NCBI GenBank assembly: GCA_031549965.1
Contig: JAVBPB010000048.1
Coordinates: 73,135-137,134, forward strand
DNA length: 64,000 bases
From: JAVBPB01 sp031549965
GTDB lineage: Bacteria > Bacillota > Clostridia > Lachnospirales > Lachnospiraceae
Reading direction: 5' to 3'
A program made the translations under genes and the position numbers. The notes beneath the pieces are model-generated. The model saw only the letters and a list, made by a program, of their open reading frames with translations. It did not search any database and had not been told where the DNA came from. Positions 35,073-42,682 of the stretch are shown here, piece after piece. Positions within the stretch are counted from its first letter, which is position 1; every line of letters starts with the position of its first letter.

Positions 35073-36159
35073 TATAGAAAATTCCATTAAAAAAAGTTTC
35101 ATTAAAAAGTTAACACTAAATATTTTACAGTCTATTCTATTTACCGGTATAATCTTTTTTGGGATTTCATATTTGGTTCAAATAATTTACAGACAATACT
35201 CATTTAAAGCGACCGATCATATATATATAATAGCCAATAAATTTAAAGATAATATAGTCATAATTTTTATTATGTTAATACTTTTAGTTGCATTAATTGT
35301 ACTATATATAAATTGGCATTCTCTAGTAGAAAATTTAAGCTTGATTGGAAATGCAAGTGAAAAAATTATTGATGGAACGGATGACTTTATAATTCTTCCT
35401 TCTACTTTAAAAGAATTAGAATTAAAAATGAACCAAATAAAACAAGATGCCATCAGAAATGTACGTATTGCAAAAGACACCGAACAAAGGAAAAATGACC
35501 TAATTGTATACCTTGCACATGATCTAAAAACTCCTTTAACTTCTGTTATTGGCTATTTAACCCTACTTAGAGATGAATTGGAGATTTCACCTGTTCTAAG
35601 AGAAAAATACTTATCCGTTTCATTAGAAAGAGCAGAAAAATTAGAATCTCTAATAAATGAATTTTTTGAAATTGCCAGATTCAATTTAACCCACCTAACC
35701 CTTGAATTAAGCAGAGTCAACCTAACACGATTATTTGAGCAAATTTCATATGAATTTAAACCCATGTTTCAAGAAAAAAACCTAACATATTCCCTACAAA
35801 TTGCCCCAAATCAAGAGATAAAATGTGATGTAGATAAAATGCAAAGAGTCTTTGACAACCTAATCAGAAATGCAGTTTATTATAGTTATCCCAACACAAA
35901 CATAGAAATCAATATAAATCAGAACAATAATTTTTTAGAAATTCATTTTAAAAACTTTGGAAATACCATTCCAGAGGGAAAATTAGAACGGATTTTTGAG
36001 CAGTTCTACAGACTTGATTCTTCAAGATCAAGTAAAACCGGAGGCTCTGGTCTTGGGCTTTCCATTTCCAAAGAAATAGTTGAATTACATGGTGGTAAAA
36101 TTACAGCCCACAGTGCAGATGAAATCATTGAATTCACTATATATCTTCCAACAATATAA
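35065..36159 (+). CDS. Sensor histidine kinase, VanS-like
   Basis: 364 residues if started at TTG 35065, twelve bases after GGGGAG; a TTG at 35053 is possible but abuts that site. Two membrane segments (about 20-40 and 70-90) enclose a short outer loop of about 30 residues. The phospho-acceptor box is LIVYLAHDLKTPLTSVIGYL, the N-box NLIRNAVYYS and the G-box GSGLGLSISKEIVELHGGK. It is nearly word for word VanS in the dimerisation region. No D-Ala-D-Lac genes (vanH, vanA, vanX) follow, so it likely senses cell-wall stress in a different setting. Confidence 0.92.
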   Translation: MNNIENSIKKSFIKKLTLNILQSILFTGIIFFGISYLVQIIYRQYSFKATDHIYIIANKFKDNIVIIFIMLILLVALIVLYINWHSLVENLSLIGNASEKIIDGTDDFIILPSTLKELELKMNQIKQDAIRNVRIAKDTEQRKNDLIVYLAHDLKTPLTSVIGYLTLLRDELEISPVLREKYLSVSLERAEKLESLINEFFEIARFNLTHLTLELSRVNLTRLFEQISYEFKPMFQEKNLTYSLQIAPNQEIKCDVDKMQRVFDNLIRNAVYYSYPNTNIEININQNNNFLEIHFKNFGNTIPEGKLERIFEQFYRLDSSRSSKTGGSGLGLSISKEIVELHGGKITAHSADEIIEFTIYLPTI

Positions 36160-36272
36160 GCCAAACACAAGCTTTTTAAAACAAAATCTCTGGTCTCTTC
36201 TATTTATAATACAGAAAGTACATTTGGTATTTGACAAATAAATTTAATGTTCAATACAATAACCTATTGTAA

Positions 36273-36290
36273 GAAATTCTTAAGAATTTC
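36273..36290. promoter_or_regulatory. 18-bp perfect palindrome ahead of the VanZ-carboxypeptidase gene
   Basis: GAAATTCTTAAGAATTTC reads the same on both strands. It lies 113 bp before the start codon and about 60 bp upstream of a TATAAT (36350-36355). It is a candidate regulator site, possibly for the VanR-like protein. Confidence 0.5.
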
Positions 36291-36402
36291 CGAAGAAAAT
36301 CAGAATAAATACATAAGCCTTTTCAAATAAATTACTCCATCTATATTGATATAATATCTGTATAAAGATTACACATTATATTAAAACAGATTGGAGTTTT
36401 TT

Positions 36403-37938
36403 ATGCTTATTAATTATATTTATGCCTCCCTAAACTATGTAGTTCCAGGAATGTTTTCCTATTTAATTTTAAGAGTCCTATATAAAGCAATTTTAAAATA
36501 TCAAAACAAAAAAACTTCCTTATTAACAGAGATTGTAAGTTTTTGCTTATCCATTTATATGATAATTATGTTTTCAGCAACAATATCACCTGTATTTGGC
36601 TTCAACCCTAACATAAATCTTAACACTAGAATTAATTTAATACCATTCTATACCATTGGTGAATATATAAATTCAATAACTTTAGGAAGCTATCATATTA
36701 ATTTAAATTTTTTTGGGAATATTATAATGTTTATCCCTCTTGGAATATCCTATCCCATTATATCAAATCGTTATGAAAGATTCATACCAGTACTTATTAC
36801 CGGATTTCTTACCTCATCTCTCATAGAATTCTGCCAGCTTTTTCTATCAAGAGGAACAGATATTGATGATGTTATATTAAACACATTTGGTACAATTTTA
36901 GGCTATACAATATACAAAACAGTAATTAGAATATTTCCTTTAATCAGAACCTTATGTGGTACCATTAAAATAATTAATGAAGAAAAAAATTATTTTCCAA
37001 AGGATGGTAAATATATTATTGTTTGCACATTTGTTATGGCAACATGTGTGTGCATTACTGGCTTTACAAAGTTTTCAACCACACAAAATTTTCCTACACA
37101 ATTTTCGACCCCACCTGAAAAAATGGGAATGATAAAGGTAAGTATGCAAGATTCAATTAATCTAGTAGCGAACAATGCCTGCGTCTATTCAATTGACGAA
37201 AATGATTTTATATTTTCCAAAGGGCTTAATGACACCATTGCCCCTGCAAGCACTACAAAACTATTAACCGCTATGGTTGTATTAGATAATTGCTCATTAG
37301 ATGAAATTGTTACCGTTGGTAATGAAATCTCTCTAATAGCCCCAAATTCTTCAACTGCACATTTAAAATTAGGTGATAAATGCACCATAAAAATGCTATT
37401 AGAAGCACTACTATTACCATCAGGAAATGATGCCGCATATGTTTTAGCCAACTATGTAGGTAACAAAATGCTAGAACAATTCAACATTACCAATCACACT
37501 ATAGAAGATTCCATCTACACTTTTATAGAAACTATGAATCAAAAAGCCCAAAACATAAATGCTGTCTGTTCCAATTTCACTACTCCTGATGGTTTTGACA
37601 GCCCCAATCAATACACTACAGTTAAGGATATGACCATTATTTCTAAAGAATTTCTAAACTATAACACATTAAAAGAAATAGTTTCAAAACCAATTATTCA
37701 CGAAACTTTTTTAAACGGTCAAGAAGTCACTTACAAAAACACAAACCTATTATTAGACAAAAATTCACCTTACTTTAATAAAAATGTGAAAGGCTTAAAA
37801 ACCGGAAGTTCAAATAAAGCTGGGTGTTGTTTAATTTCAACTGCCATTATAAACAAACGTTCATATATTATAATTGTTATGGATTCTACCAAGGAAGGCA
37901 GATATTTAGATACGCTAGAACTGCTTAATTCTTTATAA
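36403..37938 (+). CDS. VanZ domain fused to a D,D-carboxypeptidase (S11 / PBP5-like)
   Basis: 511 residues from the ATG at 36403, six bases after GGAG. The N-terminal VanZ domain (about 1-180) has membrane segments and the conserved NIIMFIPLG and LIEFCQLFLSRGTDIDDVILN segments. A further membrane segment (about 204-222) leads into an outer peptidase domain with the three serine-DD-peptidase motifs: Ser283-Thr-Thr-Lys286, Ser340-Gly-Asn342 and Lys466-Thr-Gly468. The enzyme would trim the terminal D-Ala of cell-wall stem peptides. VanZ is linked to teicoplanin tolerance. Both parts in one polypeptide under a VanRS-like pair is unusual. Confidence 0.9.
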   Translation: MLINYIYASLNYVVPGMFSYLILRVLYKAILKYQNKKTSLLTEIVSFCLSIYMIIMFSATISPVFGFNPNINLNTRINLIPFYTIGEYINSITLGSYHINLNFFGNIIMFIPLGISYPIISNRYERFIPVLITGFLTSSLIEFCQLFLSRGTDIDDVILNTFGTILGYTIYKTVIRIFPLIRTLCGTIKIINEEKNYFPKDGKYIIVCTFVMATCVCITGFTKFSTTQNFPTQFSTPPEKMGMIKVSMQDSINLVANNACVYSIDENDFIFSKGLNDTIAPASTTKLLTAMVVLDNCSLDEIVTVGNEISLIAPNSSTAHLKLGDKCTIKMLLEALLLPSGNDAAYVLANYVGNKMLEQFNITNHTIEDSIYTFIETMNQKAQNINAVCSNFTTPDGFDSPNQYTTVKDMTIISKEFLNYNTLKEIVSKPIIHETFLNGQEVTYKNTNLLLDKNSPYFNKNVKGLKTGSSNKAGCCLISTAIINKRSYIIIVMDSTKEGRYLDTLELLNSL

Positions 37939-38256
37939 GCCAGCCTTTCTACATGATTTCTACAAATATTTTAACTTTTGTGAAATGGTTGCAATTAGGT
38001 TAATAATAACAATAGATATATTTACAATTAATTTACCGTTTTGAAAGGACTTTTTCAGTGACCTCATTATATGATTAATACATTTTTAATTTTTAGAATT
38101 TTCAGAATACACATTGAAATATTCTTAATTTTATATTAATTTCTCATACAATATATTTGACAAATATTAATACAAGATATATAATTATAATTAGATTATT
38201 TAACTGTTAATGTATGTTAGCGGATTTATATCAAAATTCTAATTAGGAGTGATTAT
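37939..38256. other. Intergenic region with chemoreceptor promoter and an IS-end-like motif
   Basis: Holds AGGACTTTTTCAGTGACCTC (38047-38066), nearly the same as one arm of the repeat at 12554-12566, and the promoter at 38157-38185. No other structure or coding frame is evident. Confidence 0.5.
38157..38185 (+). promoter_or_regulatory. Consensus promoter of the short chemoreceptor gene
   Basis: TTGACA (38157-38162), 17 bp, TATAAT (38180-38185), 72 bp before the start codon. Confidence 0.8.
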
Positions 38257-39612
38257 ATGAAAAATTTAAAAATTGGTGCCAAAATTGTCCTGGGTTTTGT
38301 AGTTGTAATTGTTTTAATGATTGTAACAATTTTTACTGTTTATTTAACTTCATCACTAAAGAATTCAATTTATATTGTTATTGGTCTGACGGTGCTTTCA
38401 ATTATAATTGCTATTGCAATTGCAATTGTGCTATCTAATAGCATAAAAAAACCTATGATTTTTGTATCAAATTATATTGACAGTATTGCAAAAACAGGAA
38501 ACCTTTCATTAGTTAAGGAAAATGTTGCTTTATCTGAAAAATACTCTTCAAGTAATGACGAAGTAAGTCAAATTGTTAAAGCTGCAAATAGTTTATTTGA
38601 TTTAATGTTATTCCAAGGAAGTATCTTGCAAAAAATTGCTGACAAAGATATAAGTGGCTATGTAAAATTACGTTCCGATAAATGTACTGTAGGCTTAATC
38701 GCTACCTCATTACTTGATCAGCTAAACAATGTATTTGAAAATTTACGTTCTTCTTCTGAACAAGTATCAGACGCTTCAAGACAGATGGCTGATGGTGCTC
38801 AATCATTAGCACAAGGTGCAACTGAACAAGCTTCTGCTATTGAAGAACTTTCAGCTTCCATTGCACATGTTGCCGGAATTACTACAGAAAACACATCATT
38901 GGCTCACAATGCTTCAGAATTAAGTGATTCAGTTAAAGAAAATGCAGTAAAAAGTAACCAGCAAATGGATAATATGATGAAAGCTGTAAAAGAAATTAAT
39001 GAAGCCAGCCAGCGTATAAGCAAAGTAATTAAAGTTATTGATGATATTGCTTTCCAAACTAATATTTTAGCATTAAACGCTGCTGTTGAGGCCGCAAGAG
39101 CTGGACAACATGGAAAAGGGTTTGCTGTTGTTGCAGAAGAGGTTCGAAACTTAGCTGCTAAAAGTGCTGAAGCTGCTAAAGATACTGGCGAGTTAATAAA
39201 TAATTCAATAGAAAAAGCACAATTAGGTTCAAAAATAGCTGAGGAAACTGCCAACAGCCTAAACGAAATTGTGAATGGAATTAATGAGAGCAGTAATATT
39301 ATTAGTAAAATTTCTACATATTCAGAAGAACAATCCTCTGCAATTAATCAAATTAATACAGGTATAAATCAGGTGGCTCAAGTTGTTCAACAAAATAGTG
39401 CAACCAGTCAACAAAGTGCTGCATCTGCACAGGAAATGTCAAGTCAGTCATATTTATTAACAGAACTTGTTTCACAATTTAAACTTCGTAATAATTCTAA
39501 CAGAGGTAATAATTCTAACAGAGGTAATAGTGTTATTTCTTGCTCTATACCACAGAAAAAAGCTCAAAAGCAAAGTGTCATTTCACTAGAAGATAATTTT
39601 GGTAAATACTAG
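38257..39612 (+). CDS. Methyl-accepting chemotaxis protein without an extracellular sensor
   Basis: 451 residues. Two membrane segments (about 8-29 and 36-59) are separated by only some six residues, so there is no periplasmic ligand domain. A HAMP-like linker follows to about residue 160, then the signalling hairpin with DIAFQTNILALNAAVEAARA. The last part has a repeated NNSNRG unit (39490-39527) and a charged end. It may sense membrane state, an intracellular signal, or work in mixed arrays. Start follows TTAGGAGTG. Strong promoter and terminator make it a single-gene unit. Confidence 0.94.
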   Translation: MKNLKIGAKIVLGFVVVIVLMIVTIFTVYLTSSLKNSIYIVIGLTVLSIIIAIAIAIVLSNSIKKPMIFVSNYIDSIAKTGNLSLVKENVALSEKYSSSNDEVSQIVKAANSLFDLMLFQGSILQKIADKDISGYVKLRSDKCTVGLIATSLLDQLNNVFENLRSSSEQVSDASRQMADGAQSLAQGATEQASAIEELSASIAHVAGITTENTSLAHNASELSDSVKENAVKSNQQMDNMMKAVKEINEASQRISKVIKVIDDIAFQTNILALNAAVEAARAGQHGKGFAVVAEEVRNLAAKSAEAAKDTGELINNSIEKAQLGSKIAEETANSLNEIVNGINESSNIISKISTYSEEQSSAINQINTGINQVAQVVQQNSATSQQSAASAQEMSSQSYLLTELVSQFKLRNNSNRGNNSNRGNSVISCSIPQKKAQKQSVISLEDNFGKY

Positions 39613-39645
39613 TTTATACATTATAATCTTATAAGTCATAACACA

Positions 39646-39682
39646 AAAAACCCAAGAATTTTTTTGAATTTCTTGGGTTTTT
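39646..39682. terminator. Bidirectional terminator
   Basis: AAAAACCCAAGAA (39646-39658) / TTCTTGGGTTTTT (39670-39682), with T-runs on both strands between convergent genes. Confidence 0.93.
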
Positions 39683-39730
39683 ATGTTTTTACACATTTAC
39701 TACTTTACACAAGTGCAAGTAGCAAAAAAA

Positions 39731-40372
39731 TTATTTTTGTAAATTTAGATCATTTATATTAAATGGTGTGCATATTCCATTTTTATCCAAAACCGCCCTA
39801 TCTCCAGATAAAGCATCTACTGTATATATTCCATCATATACAAAGTTAGTTACTTTCCCACCTGTATATGTTTTTGCCCCTGTTTTAACTTTAACTTTTG
39901 AGCCTACATTTATGGTTTCTTTAACTATTTGACCATTCCATGTCAAAATAAATTTGTCCGGATTAGTGTATAGTGTTTTTAACTTAGTTGTTGTGCTTCC
40001 CCAATCAGATAATTGAAAATGAGGCTTATCTATAATAGATTTCCAATCTCCACCCCATTCAAGTCCTAACTTCTTTCCAATTCCTCCAATCTTAGTAAAG
40101 AAATTGTCATTGTCATAATAAGCACCTTTTCCGTCATTTCTATAAAAATCAAATGCAACCCCCCATTGATGCATTGAACTAAAACTGCTGCCTTTTGAAT
40201 TTGTTACTATTTTTCCGGGTTTTGTGCGGCCAATTGCGTATAAATCATCCTGTTCCTTTATAGTACGAAGGCATTCTGAAATTCCTATATTATATCCTTG
40301 TCTTTTACAGTCTATGATTAATTTATTAGCTAACTCCTGTAATGTTGGATGGCATTGTTTGATGTCTCTCAT
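39731..40372 (-). CDS. M15-family L-Ala-D-Glu-type peptidase (endolysin-like)
   Basis: 213 residues from the ATG at 40372 (AAAGGA nine bases before); an ATG seven codons earlier has no site. The zinc ligands of the VanY/CwlK/Ply500 family are visible: SSMHQWGVAFDF with His68 and Asp75, and PHFQLSDW with His118. A C-terminal SH3-like part (about 140-213, KVKTGAKTYTGGKV) is of the wall-binding kind found in phage and spore lysins. No signal peptide is seen, so export may need a holin, lysis, or mother-cell context. Single gene. Confidence 0.85.
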   Translation of the reverse strand: MRDIKQCHPTLQELANKLIIDCKRQGYNIGISECLRTIKEQDDLYAIGRTKPGKIVTNSKGSSFSSMHQWGVAFDFYRNDGKGAYYDNDNFFTKIGGIGKKLGLEWGGDWKSIIDKPHFQLSDWGSTTTKLKTLYTNPDKFILTWNGQIVKETINVGSKVKVKTGAKTYTGGKVTNFVYDGIYTVDALSGDRAVLDKNGICTPFNINDLNLQK

Positions 40373-40550
40373 ATTACCAAATCCTTTCTTCATGTGCTAT
40401 TCTAATACTTAAAAATTTTAGCATTAGATATTTATATTCTATGAGGTATTGTTATAAATTGTGAATACTAGATTTTAACTTCATTTTTGTATATTATTAT
40501 TTAAAATGGAAATAATTAAATTATTATATAATATAGAGGAGAATGAAAAC

Positions 40551-40727
40551 ATGGAAATGAATAAAGTTGTTTGCGATTGCTTAGATCTTACTGTCCAAGA
40601 TATCAAAGATGCAATATCAAATGGAGCAAAATCTTATGAAGAGGTTGAGGAAATGACTCAAGTAGGCACTATTTGCGAGGCATGTATAGATGACGTAAAG
40701 GAACTTGTTGAAGAATTATTGGGTTAA
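40551..40727 (+). CDS. BFD-like [2Fe-2S] ferredoxin
   Basis: 58 residues from the ATG at 40551 (GGAG nine bases before); an upstream in-frame start is unsupported. Four cysteines in BFD order: Cys8 and Cys10 (VVCDCLDLT), Cys42 and Cys45 (GTICEACIDD). Bacterioferritin-associated ferredoxins use this fold for iron release, while small stand-alone clostridial copies are of uncertain role. Confidence 0.88.
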   Translation: MEMNKVVCDCLDLTVQDIKDAISNGAKSYEEVEEMTQVGTICEACIDDVKELVEELLG

Positions 40728-40735
40728 GAATAATT

Positions 40736-40809
40736 AAAAAAGTGACTGCCGCAAAAGTAATTTTAGGTTAATATTATTAACTTATAATTACTTTTGCAGC
40801 AGTCTTTTT
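40736..40809. terminator. Long bidirectional terminator hairpin
   Basis: AAAAAGTGACTGC-CGCAAAAGTAATT and AATTACTTTTG-CAGCAGTCTTTTT form a stem of more than 20 bp between convergent genes (BFD-like and VanZ). Confidence 0.9.
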
Positions 40810-40857
40810 CATTACAATTACTTATATTCTTAAAGTTCTACAATAAAGTCTTGAATA

Positions 40858-41394
40858 TCATATTTTATTTTTATCAAACAATTTAGATACAATTAAATTA
40901 AACGTATAGAATACTGCCCATCCTATAACTCCTCCAATAATATTCATAACAATATCATCTAACTGAAAATACCCTCTTTTAGTCAGAAGTTGTACAGTTT
41001 CTAACAATACACTGGAAAATAAAAATATAACTACTGACGGAAGAAATTTATTAAAAATACTTAAAATTTTAGGAAGAATTAATCCATACGGAATAAACAT
41101 AATAATGTTTTCTACCACAAATGCTTTTGAATAATCGGTATGTCCCCATGTACCAAACAATACCAAATCAATAGAACCTCTTGAACCAGACTCTCTTGAA
41201 ATCAGAGTAATCTCCAGGATCGCAGCTAAATATATAAGGAATATATACTTAATAACAGTTCCTTTTAAATCTATCTTTTTACTTTTTTTGTACTTAAATA
41301 ATATAGTTGGCAGTATCAATATAGTTGCCACAATTATACTAATAGGTACATACTTAGTTACTTCTAAAACATCATATATAATTATTTCTACCAT
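40858..41394 (-). CDS. VanZ family membrane protein
   Basis: 178 residues with four to five membrane segments. The family pattern VVENIIMFIPYGLILPKIL and LLETVQLLTKRGYFQLDDIV is present, so it is a free-standing VanZ. Members modulate teicoplanin sensitivity and other membrane traits by an unknown mechanism. It is the second VanZ in 4 kb; the first is fused to a carboxypeptidase. The two share the motifs but little else, so they are not recent duplicates. Confidence 0.88.
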   Translation of the reverse strand: MVEIIIYDVLEVTKYVPISIIVATILILPTILFKYKKSKKIDLKGTVIKYIFLIYLAAILEITLISRESGSRGSIDLVLFGTWGHTDYSKAFVVENIIMFIPYGLILPKILSIFNKFLPSVVIFLFSSVLLETVQLLTKRGYFQLDDIVMNIIGGVIGWAVFYTFNLIVSKLFDKNKI

Positions 41395-41554
41395 TTCCTA
41401 CCTCATTTTATTTAAAATCAGCTACTAAGTATTTTGTCTGTATTATTGTTTTTAATAGTTGCCTGCTAATTTCACATTACTTTGATGTATTTGTTAATTT
41501 ATTTTAGCATTGGAAGTTGGAAATTTCAAGGAAATTTTATAATTTTTATTTAAC

Positions 41555-42196
41555 CTATTCCTCCTCTTCTATTTTTCTACTGACTGCTCCCGGCTCCCTT
41601 TCAATCTCTCTAAAAAAGTAAATTGCAAATCCACTCACTGTCAACATAAGGCAAGCAGGCCCAATTAAAATGCCAAAAAATAAAGTAGTACTATTAAACA
41701 TAAAAAGCATTACCTCAACAACTAACAGTAATACCAAAAAAACAGTTCTAATAAGATAACGCACAGCAATATCCATTGAATTACGTAAAGTTTTTCCCAA
41801 TGAGTTTTCATATCTTGCCATTAACGCAAATGCATACAAAAAAGAAAACAAAAATACAAAAATCCCCACGACTCCAACAATCAAAAATCCCACTGAGCCC
41901 TCAAGCCCCTTAAACAATTGAAAATCCAAATAAATTGCATAAGCTGCCAACATACCCAATAACCCTAATGGAATACCTTTTTTCCAATTTGCCTTAAATG
42001 CCTTTAAAAAAGTTCTCCCAATGTACCCTTCCTTATCCTCTACCATCTTAAGGGTAACGGAATATGCTGCTACTGTTGCAGCTCCCATTGTTACAATAGG
42101 GAGACTAAAAAGTAACCAAAGGAAATTTAGTTTAATCATATCTAAAAACCTTAATAAGAACTTATATAAACCACTATCTACGCTAAAAATTTTCAT
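41555..42196 (-). CDS. DUF624 (YesL-like) membrane protein
   Basis: 213 residues with five or more membrane segments and the N-terminal pattern LLRFLDMIKLNFLWLLFSLP typical of DUF624/YesL proteins, which almost always accompany LplA/YtcQ-type sugar ABC transporters, their function unknown. It is the last gene of the ABC operon, separated from the binding-protein gene by a 486-bp gap packed with hairpins. Confidence 0.88.
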   Translation of the reverse strand: MKIFSVDSGLYKFLLRFLDMIKLNFLWLLFSLPIVTMGAATVAAYSVTLKMVEDKEGYIGRTFLKAFKANWKKGIPLGLLGMLAAYAIYLDFQLFKGLEGSVGFLIVGVVGIFVFLFSFLYAFALMARYENSLGKTLRNSMDIAVRYLIRTVFLVLLLVVEVMLFMFNSTTLFFGILIGPACLMLTVSGFAIYFFREIEREPGAVSRKIEEEE

Positions 42197-42245
42197 GTAT
42201 ATCTCTCCAATCTGATTTTTTTGTGTGGGGGGGTTGTATGACGGA

Positions 42246-42449
42246 CGCTTTGCTTTTAGTCTTTCTACTCCATGGAAGGAGGCTTATTATACTGTGAAAA
42301 TGCCCACGTGCCAAACATTCCAATGAGCCTATATAAATTTTGAATGCAAAGCTTTCAAAATTATATAGTCTCATTTCCATAGCACTAAAGGCATTTTCAC
42401 AGTATAATAAGCCTCCTTCCATGGAGATTTAGTTTTTTGAAGCAAAGCT
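42246..42449. repeat. Nested-palindrome element, copy A
   Basis: Short ends GCTTTGC (42248-42254) / GCAAAGC (42442-42448) enclose a perfect 37-bp inverted repeat (42268-42304 with 42390-42426). Inside it is a second hairpin: 42322-42344 with 42354-42375 around a nine-base loop. The core AACATTCCAATGAGCCTATA is shared with copies B (51871) and C (60441, inverted). No protein is encoded; a 79-codon frame through it is only a by-product. Confidence 0.85.
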
Positions 42450-42525
42450 GGTTATTCAAAATTTAAAATGTATTTAAAGTCTCTATAACTACTGGACAGT
42501 CTAAAATTCTTGAACAACCAGCTTT
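42444..42525. repeat. Hairpin next to copy A
   Basis: AAAGCTGGTTATTCAA (42444-42459) and TTGAACAACCAGCTTT (42510-42525) pair over 16 positions with one mismatch, overlapping the end of copy A. It forms a second structured block in the intercistronic gap. Confidence 0.65.
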
Positions 42526-42603
42526 ATTTCGAAAAATCTAATCTCCTTCTTATCTTAAAATTCTATGTAAGTCATTGGATAAAGTATCTATTAATAAGCC
42601 AAA

Positions 42604-42650
42604 TGACCCAAAGGGCACCCTAGGGAAATTTCCTAAAGCCCAAAGGGTCA
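42604..42650 (-). terminator. Hairpin behind the binding-protein gene
   Basis: GACCC/GGGTC and GGGC/GCCC pair around an AAA internal loop, with an inner GGAAATTTCC palindrome, starting 33 bp past the stop codon on the minus strand. It lacks a proper T-run, so it may act as a processing or stability element more than a full terminator. Confidence 0.5.
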
Positions 42651-42682
42651 AAGACCTAATTCAAAGCTCAATCTAAAGCCAA

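Noticed and set aside
34377..37938. Complete vancomycin-resistance operon
   Set aside because: Only VanR-, VanS-, VanZ- and carboxypeptidase-like functions are present; no vanH, ligase or vanX gene exists in the window.
39731..40372. Lysis module of a prophage
   Set aside because: The peptidase is alone; no holin or other phage genes flank it.
42183..42422. 79-codon frame on the minus strand through copy A
   Set aside because: It is made of palindrome arms, has no ribosome site and overlaps the DUF624 start.
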